Source: Hydra vulgaris
Taxonomy: Eukaryota; Cnidaria; Hydrozoa; Anthoathecata; Hydridae
Length of the DNA: 64,000 nt
Assembly: GCF_038396675.1 (NCBI RefSeq)
Contig: NC_088933.1
Coordinates: 42,363,501 to 42,427,500, forward strand
Direction of reading: 5' to 3'
Below, piece by piece: positions 58,761-64,000 of the stretch (positions are counted from its first letter, which is position 1; each line of letters starts with the position of its first letter). Under the pieces are notes generated by a model. That model was not told the DNA's origin, did not search any database, and was given only the letters and a program-made list of their open reading frames with translations. Made by a program: the position numbers and the translations under genes.

Positions 58761-59053
58761 GGCAAAACGTTTGCCACAATGGTAGTTCATTTTTGAGCAA
58801 GAAAATTTCAATTTTTTTGTGAGTGCATATTTTCAAAGCTAAAAAGAACAAACTGTAAACTAATGAGAGATGTAACTAAATTTAAATAACCATTGCTTGC
58901 TCAAAAATGAACTACCATTGTGGCAAAACGTTTGCCACAATGGTAGTTCATTTTTGAGCAAAAAAATTTCCATTTTTTTGTGAGCGCATATTTATCAAAG
59001 CTAAAAAAAACAAACTGTAAACTAATGAGAGATTCAACTAAATTTAAATAACC
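58761..59053. repeat. Two 132-bp repeats with a 31-bp palindrome
   Basis: GGCAAAACGTTTGCC...AAATTTAAATAACC occurs at 58761-58892 and 58922-59053 (161-bp period, about 93% similar by eye). The spacer creates a perfect 31-bp palindrome, arms 58897-58927 and 58931-58961 (core TTTGCCACAATGGTAGTTCA), 3-bp loop. Confidence 0.95.
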
Positions 59054-59171
59054 AAACACATCCTAACAACATACGTGCTTACAAAAACATTTTATAACAT
59101 ACATTTTTCACTCACCTTTACTCTTCCCTGACTTCATTATTGCTCTACTTTGTCCAATCATATTTTTCATA

Positions 59172-59257
59172 TGTTTTAATATGTTAATAAGTTAATATGT
59201 TAATATGCTAATATGTTAATATGTTAATATGTTAATATGTTAATATGTTAATATGTT
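59172..59257. repeat. (GTTAATAT)n 8-bp tandem repeat
   Basis: About ten units of GTTAATAT, with one GCTAATAT and one AAGTTAAT variant. Confidence 0.92.
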
Positions 59258-59396
59258 ATATATTTTTCATATGTTTTGGTTTTTTGTTGTAGCTCTTTTT
59301 CCTCTTTTACATATTTGTAAAACTCACTACATGACATTTTGAAAATCATAACTTATTGAATTATACATTTCACTGTGTTGATAGAAAGTGATTTTA

Positions 59397-59579
59397 GCAG
59401 CCATGGAACAATGGTTAGAGTACTGGCTTTAGAAGCAAGAGATCCAGAATTCAAAAAGACCTTCGGCATATTTTGTGTTGTTGCTAAGGAAAGATGTGTT
59501 AACTTCTGAGTTAAATGCTCTTCTGCAGTGCTCTGCAACAAAATCATTAGGTTTTCTTGACACATCTAAAAAAAAAAAA
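59397..59579 (+). mobile_element. Second tRNA-derived SINE family
   Basis: Head GCAGCCATGGAACAATGGTTAG, anticodon region GCTTTAGAAGC, B-box-like GATCCAGAATTCAAAAAG (decayed from GGTTCGA), body with CAGTGCTCTGC, and a terminal (A)12 tail. The anticodon loop is serine-like (AGA). Unrelated to the SINE at 55575. Confidence 0.65.
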
Positions 59580-60049
59580 GGCGCTTATTTGTTCACTGTT
59601 TGAATTAATGAGAACACAGATTCTTTTTTCTTTCATTTGTAGAATTCATTATTTATTTCGTGCCTTTCTCTTCCACCATGACCTAGTACGTTGTATCTGA
59701 TGTGAAATAGATTTCTCTTTTTAGAGACATTCTATTTGCTTGCGCAAACTAGTGTTTCCATCTGTAAGTATTTGAATTTTGTTTGTCATAGCTGTTTTAA
59801 ATGCAAGAAACTCATTGCAGAGTTCTTTGTTTTTACTGAAAGCAAAAACAACCGAATTTGTCTTCATATGTGATGCTGTTAAAGCTGACATAGTTGATTC
59901 AACTTCTGCCTGCTATTGCTTAAGAAGGAGGGCTACCACCCTTAACAACAGTGGGTTACCTCCTGGTTGTGAGTTATTTATTATATTAATTAACTCTTGT
60001 TAACACAGTATAAAACAATAGTTTATGTGTTTTTTTTTTTGTCTTTTTG
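59580..60049. other. No gene supported
   Basis: On the minus strand a frame from about 59980 to 59710 reads VESTMSALTASHMKTNSVVF and MTNKIQILTDGNTSLRKQIE, coiled-coil-like, broken by stops. Too weak to name. Confidence 0.25.
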
Positions 60050-60099
60050 GTTTCATAGTTCAAAAACTGTGATATAAAGTCATAAGTTTAAGTATCATT

Positions 60100-61400
60100 C
60101 TTTATAAACTCATTGAGACCATATCACTCTTACATCTCAGAACTCCTTATTTTTTTATCGTTTGCAGTACATATTAAATAAATGACAACTTCAAAAATAT
60201 TTAGCTAAAAAAATATATGGTTTGTTGAGATATCAACAGTTTTGTGCCTTTTTCAGCATTTTTGTAGCAATCTAAAGAGACAACAAGTCGAGTTTGACAT
60301 AATATTTTAATAGTGCTTTAAAATATTTTTTTTAAATTTGAAACTCAAAACTATTTTTGTTAGAGAAATTCATACTTAGGACCAATTTTTTCAAAATTAT
60401 TGACTTGTAATTTATAGACTTATGGAGCTAAAATTACTCTAAATCTCTGGGGATTCTGTGGGGAATTGTAACCATTGTTAAATAATCACCTTTGTTGTAA
60501 CTTAACAATTGAGATTCACTTTCGTGAAACTAGTATTTTTTTTTATTAGTATTATATTTAGTTCATTTTAGTATCACTTCAAGTGATAATAAAATGACCC
60601 ATAGTGTTAAAACCTAGTATAGCATTAGGAGACAAGTATAAAATAGAATTACTGTTGTCGGTAAAAAACCATGTTTTAGAGACAGTAATAACATGATAGT
60701 CAAATGTTCTAGATATTGCAATTAAATATATGAATATTCCATATCATTTCTTTATCTTTAGCTTGCTGAAAAAAATTAGATCTATGCATTTCAGTGCTTA
60801 CTTTAATCAAACATTTTCAATGCATTCAAAAGTTGTGTAGTGTAGGAGTGTTTAGAAAAAAAGCAAAAAAAAGATGAAGTATTCAAGCAATGGCACAATA
60901 CTGACCATACAAGACTACAGTTACAATCTTAATTATGGGTTTGTTTACAAGATTCAAGAAGATATAACTAGATATATCAAAGATAATCCAAGTCTATCTG
61001 ATGTATCATCAGATATATATTTTTTTCTGATGGCTGTGCAGCATAATTTAAAAACTTTATCAATCTTTGTCACCAAAAGTGAAGACTTTGATTAAATGCT
61101 AAATAGGTATTTTTTGCTGCCAGCCATGCTAAATTCCCCTGCGATGGTATTAGTAAGATCCTTAAATGGGTAGTATGTCAAGAAATTTTTAAATTACATT
61201 GTAACTACAAGACAGATTTTGCATGCTAATTTGATGTATTCTTTTGGCAAAATAATTGGCATTTGGTTATTTTTAAAGTTTTTTATTTTAGTCAAGTTAT
61301 TTTACATGTTAAAAAGATGGTGGTAGAACAGTTCCTGTCACAATGATGTATATTCATTTTTGTATAATTATTCCTATTAGTTCAAATACAATACTGTTAT
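60100..61400 (+). mobile_element. Relic of a long-TIR element related to A (element C)
   Basis: 60100-60860 aligns with the left TIR of element A (TCTTACATCTCAGAACT versus CCTTACGTCTCAGAATT; CAAAATTATTGACTTGTAA; TGAAAAAAATTAGAT), diverged and with a gap around 60450-60640. After it, 61165-61340 aligns with the start of the A transposase fragment (GTATGTCAAGAAA, ACTACAAGACAGATTTTGCA, GGTGGTAGAACAGTTCCTG). No right TIR is present. It is an older, 3'-truncated family member. An open frame at 60874-61092 (MKYSSNGTILTIQDYSYN) lies between and is not present in A. Confidence 0.7.
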
Positions 61401-62259
61401 TATTTTCAAAAAAAATTTATTTCCATTTAAAAAAACTGTAAGAACAACTGAGATTCATAAATCATGAATTAGTGTCGTAAAATATTTCTCATACATGATC
61501 ATAATCAATTATAGTACTAAGAAATACATAAGAGTTTATTGATAACAGTGTGTTTTAATAGCGCTCCCATTTATTAATAAACCTTTATTAAAAAGTTAGG
61601 CAGGCAGTGTTTCTAAGACAATATGTTAAAAAATGTTAAAGACATAACAAGTTATCATCAGCATAACTGAAATTATTAGTGTTAATAACAATAACAAAAA
61701 CAATTTAGTAATACAAAATAGCTAGAGCACAATTAACCATTACAAGTGGCTTTTTAATGTTAAAAGAATTAACAAACAAATCTTTTTTTTTTTTATCTAA
61801 TGTCTTATTAAAATTATTTATTATATTATTTTTTATTTTTTTTACTGATTTTTGTTATGTATTATGTGTAAAAATATGTAAATAACTAAATAATTATTTA
61901 ATTAATTTTAATAAAACATATAAATAAAATAAAAAATGTTAATGCTAAATTCACCTAATATAAAAAATGTTGTTATAAAATAATAAATATGCAATATAAT
62001 ATTCGATTACATAAAAATTGCCTTAAATCACCTTCTTCACCTTAGAGTTGATTTGAAAAGCTAAAATTTTCACTAAAAAATGTTTACTTTTGAATCATTG
62101 TGTAGAGTGAGCAAAGTTGTACAACATATTTTATCGTGTTTATAATATTTTTACTTTTCTTTTTAGTTTGTTTTTTTTTTAATAAATTTTTTTTGTTAAC
62201 TTTATGCTTTTTTATGTTATTGCTTTTGTGCAACTTATGTTAAAAAAAATTATAAATTG

Positions 62260-62262
<3 letters not shown>
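61401..62262. other. No gene seen
   Basis: AT-rich flank with no repeat structure recognised. Confidence 0.4.

Positions 62263-62332
<70 letters not shown>
62263..62332. repeat. (TA)n microsatellite
   Basis: TA array left of the second hammerhead palindrome, with a phase break at 62297. Confidence 0.95.
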
Positions 62333-62335
<3 letters not shown>

Positions 62336-62385
62336 AATTATATCAGACAACAGAGCAATAATAAGTTACTATAAACACTTATTAA

Positions 62386-62434
62386 ATTTTCTCAACAATT
62401 TGTTTCGCCATCAGTAGGCTCATCAGGAAGAATC
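62386..62434 (-). ncRNA. Hammerhead ribozyme motif, core intact
   Basis: Minus strand: TTCTTC (stem I), CTGATGA (62426-62420), stem II GCC/GGC with loop TACTGAT, GAAA (62406-62403), stem III ACA/TGT with loop AAT, cleavage triplet GTT, then GAGAA, which pairs with TTC(T)TC through one bulge. All invariant core bases are present and stem II is fully Watson-Crick. Confidence 0.78.
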
Positions 62435-62459
62435 TAATAATGAATGATTAAATGAAAAA

Positions 62460-62510
62460 GTCATTCCTGATGAGCCTACTTATGGCAAAATAAATTGTTA
62501 AAGAAATTTA
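62460..62510 (+). ncRNA. Hammerhead ribozyme motif, core mutated
   Basis: Plus strand: CTGATGA at 62467-62473, stem II GCC..GGC, then AAAA where GAAA is required (62487-62490), so G12 is lost. TAAATTGTT follows. Predicted inactive. Confidence 0.65.
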
Positions 62511-62519
62511 GAAAAGCGT

Positions 62520-62778
<259 letters not shown>

Positions 62779-63151
62779 ACACAGAGGATAACAAAAGTGT
62801 TACAGTACAGTAAAATATTTTATACTTATCATCTTATTTAAAAAACTTAAACGTATTTCAAAACACTTAAACGTATTAGTAAAAATTCTTGTTGAAATTG
62901 CTTTAACTAACCTTATTTAATATATAACGAAAAAAATAATATTTAGTTTAAAGAAAATTACGTCAAAAAATTAATAAATATGAAAAATCAGTTTTTTGAT
63001 ATGTTGAAAAGTCTTCATACGACTGTTATCTGTTATTTATGTTTACATTAGCTTTAAATTTTCAATGTTTTTTTGTTTTCAGTGTAAATAAAATTGTCAT
63101 TTTCAAGCCCAAAGGGACATTTTGTGCAATAAAAAATTGGTAATTTTGAAA
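62779..63151. other. No gene seen
   Basis: AT-rich 5' flank of the Tc1-like fragment; a left TIR was not identified. Confidence 0.35.
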
Positions 63152-63830
63152 ATGAAGCCTACTAGAAAAGAGTTGCTAAAAGTGATAAAGAATCTTGTTG
63201 TTTCTCGCTATCAAAATGGGAAATCACTGTCACAGATAAAAGAAATGGTTTATATGCCAAAATTTACGGTTCAGTCTATCATAAAAAAATTTTCTACAGA
63301 GGATTCTGTTCAAAATAAGCCAAGAACTGGCCGCCCAAAAGTTCTTTCGGAACAAACTGAGAATTGGTTGGTACAAAAAATCAAGATGTAACCAAAGCTG
63401 AGTGCTCCTAAATTGACTAAGGATTTAGAACTTGATCTAGGACAAACTATAAGTGTGCAAACAGTGAGAAGATGTTTAAAGAAGCAAAGTTTTCATGGAA
63501 GAGTAGCGAGAAAGAAGCTCTTCATTTCTAAGAAGAATCGAAAAGCACGTTTAGAGTTTGCTAAAAAGTTTGTTTCAATTTCTAAAGAGTTCTGGGAGAC
63601 TTTTTGCTGATGAGAGCAAATTTAATTTGTTTGTATTGGATGGGCGTGTCATTGTTTGGAGAAGACCAAATACAGAGTTAAAAGAGCAAAATATGGCAGC
63701 AACAGTCAAACATGGCAGGGGCGGTGTCATGGTTTGGGGTGTATGGCGGCTTCTGGGGTTGGTAAATAGCATATTGTTCATGGTAAGGCATGCTATCGGA
63801 AAAATCTGCCCACCTTTTGCGGTGTAGTAA
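63152..63830 (+). pseudogene. Tc1-like transposase, truncated
   Basis: MKPTRKELLKVIKNLVVSRY start, HTH residues SLSQIKEMVYMPKFTVQSII, linker RTGRPKVL, a TAA at 63389-63391, second HTH ISVQTVRRCLKKQSFHGRVA, a frameshift near 63600, first catalytic Asp in FADESKFN, RPNTELKEQN, GRGGVMVWG, and another frameshift near 63740 after which homology fades. The second Asp and Glu regions are missing. Different from the Tc1-like copy at 2349-4079. Confidence 0.8.
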
Positions 63831-63938
63831 AGCTAGTTAACGGTCGTTTTTTGAAATTATTTTTGTGTGTGTGGTAGTGTTTGTATAATAGAACATTTTG
63901 GCAGAAAAAAATAATTAAAAATATTATTTAGTTTCAAA

Positions 63939-64000
63939 ATGTCAACCGAGCAAACTAAACAAAGATTTTTGATTGTGGACAAAAACTTAAAAAATCCAAC
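63939..64000 (+). CDS. Start of an open frame cut by the window end
   Basis: MSTEQTKQRFLIVDKNLKNP from an ATG and still open at the last base. Too short to identify; it could be another transposase start. Confidence 0.3.
   Translation, partial: MSTEQTKQRFLIVDKNLKNP

Overview
The window looks like an animal genome, most probably a Hydra-type cnidarian. It is very AT-rich, full of (TA)n arrays, and dense in the DNA transposons, non-LTR reverse transcriptase remnants and tRNA-derived SINEs common in that lineage. Introns are short with GT...AG borders, and nothing looks prokaryotic. The species assignment is inference from composition and family content; no host marker gene proves it.

Only two stretches look like host genes: an intact single-exon TXNL4B-like (Dim1 family) gene on the minus strand at 9.3-9.7 kb, and a candidate first coding exon with a possible death-domain-like fold at 41.2-41.5 kb. 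A weak exon candidate lies at 11 kb. Almost everything else is mobile DNA, much of it nested.

0-9 kb: hAT-like remnant; a Tc1-like element with doubled (IR/DR) end repeats sitting inside a (TA)n array; a foldback element; a minisatellite with higher-order structure; a mariner-like element whose catalytic Glu position reads Lys. 9-18 kb: TXNL4B-like gene; a palindrome carrying hammerhead ribozyme motifs; a broken LINE reverse transcriptase; MITEs, one with 8-bp target duplications; a Ulp1-like protease gene. 18.4-27 kb: a P-element (THAP9-like) remnant split by a 7.2-kb CACTA/EnSpm-like element. That element carries a C2H2 transposase and a SAMD3-like multi-exon gene whose first intron appears to contain the transposase. 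27.8-36.2 kb: a PIF/Harbinger element containing a second transposon with about 750-bp inverted repeats. 36.5-40 kb: remnant of an uncharacterised repeat-associated gene.

42.6-53.7 kb: a three-level nest. The outer transposon has TIRs beginning GGTGGTCC. Inside it is an 8-kb element with about 740-bp TIRs and 4-bp target duplications. Inside that is a 3.9-kb, apparently intact and very young Ty3-type retrotransposon with 141/143-bp LTRs and a self-complementary primer site. 54-64 kb: SINEs, palindromes, a third relic of the long-TIR family, a second hammerhead palindrome and a Tc1-like fragment.

The most interesting signals are: (1) two unrelated palindromes, each with two diverging hammerhead ribozyme motifs and flanked by (TA)n; (2) a long-TIR transposon family represented three times, defined by GGGT/GTGT-type ends, 4-bp target duplications and a shared transposase; (3) the self-priming short-LTR retrotransposon with an FIDN active site; (4) the nested two-gene layout of the CACTA-like element; and (5) a recurring mutational pattern of near-perfect short palindromes.
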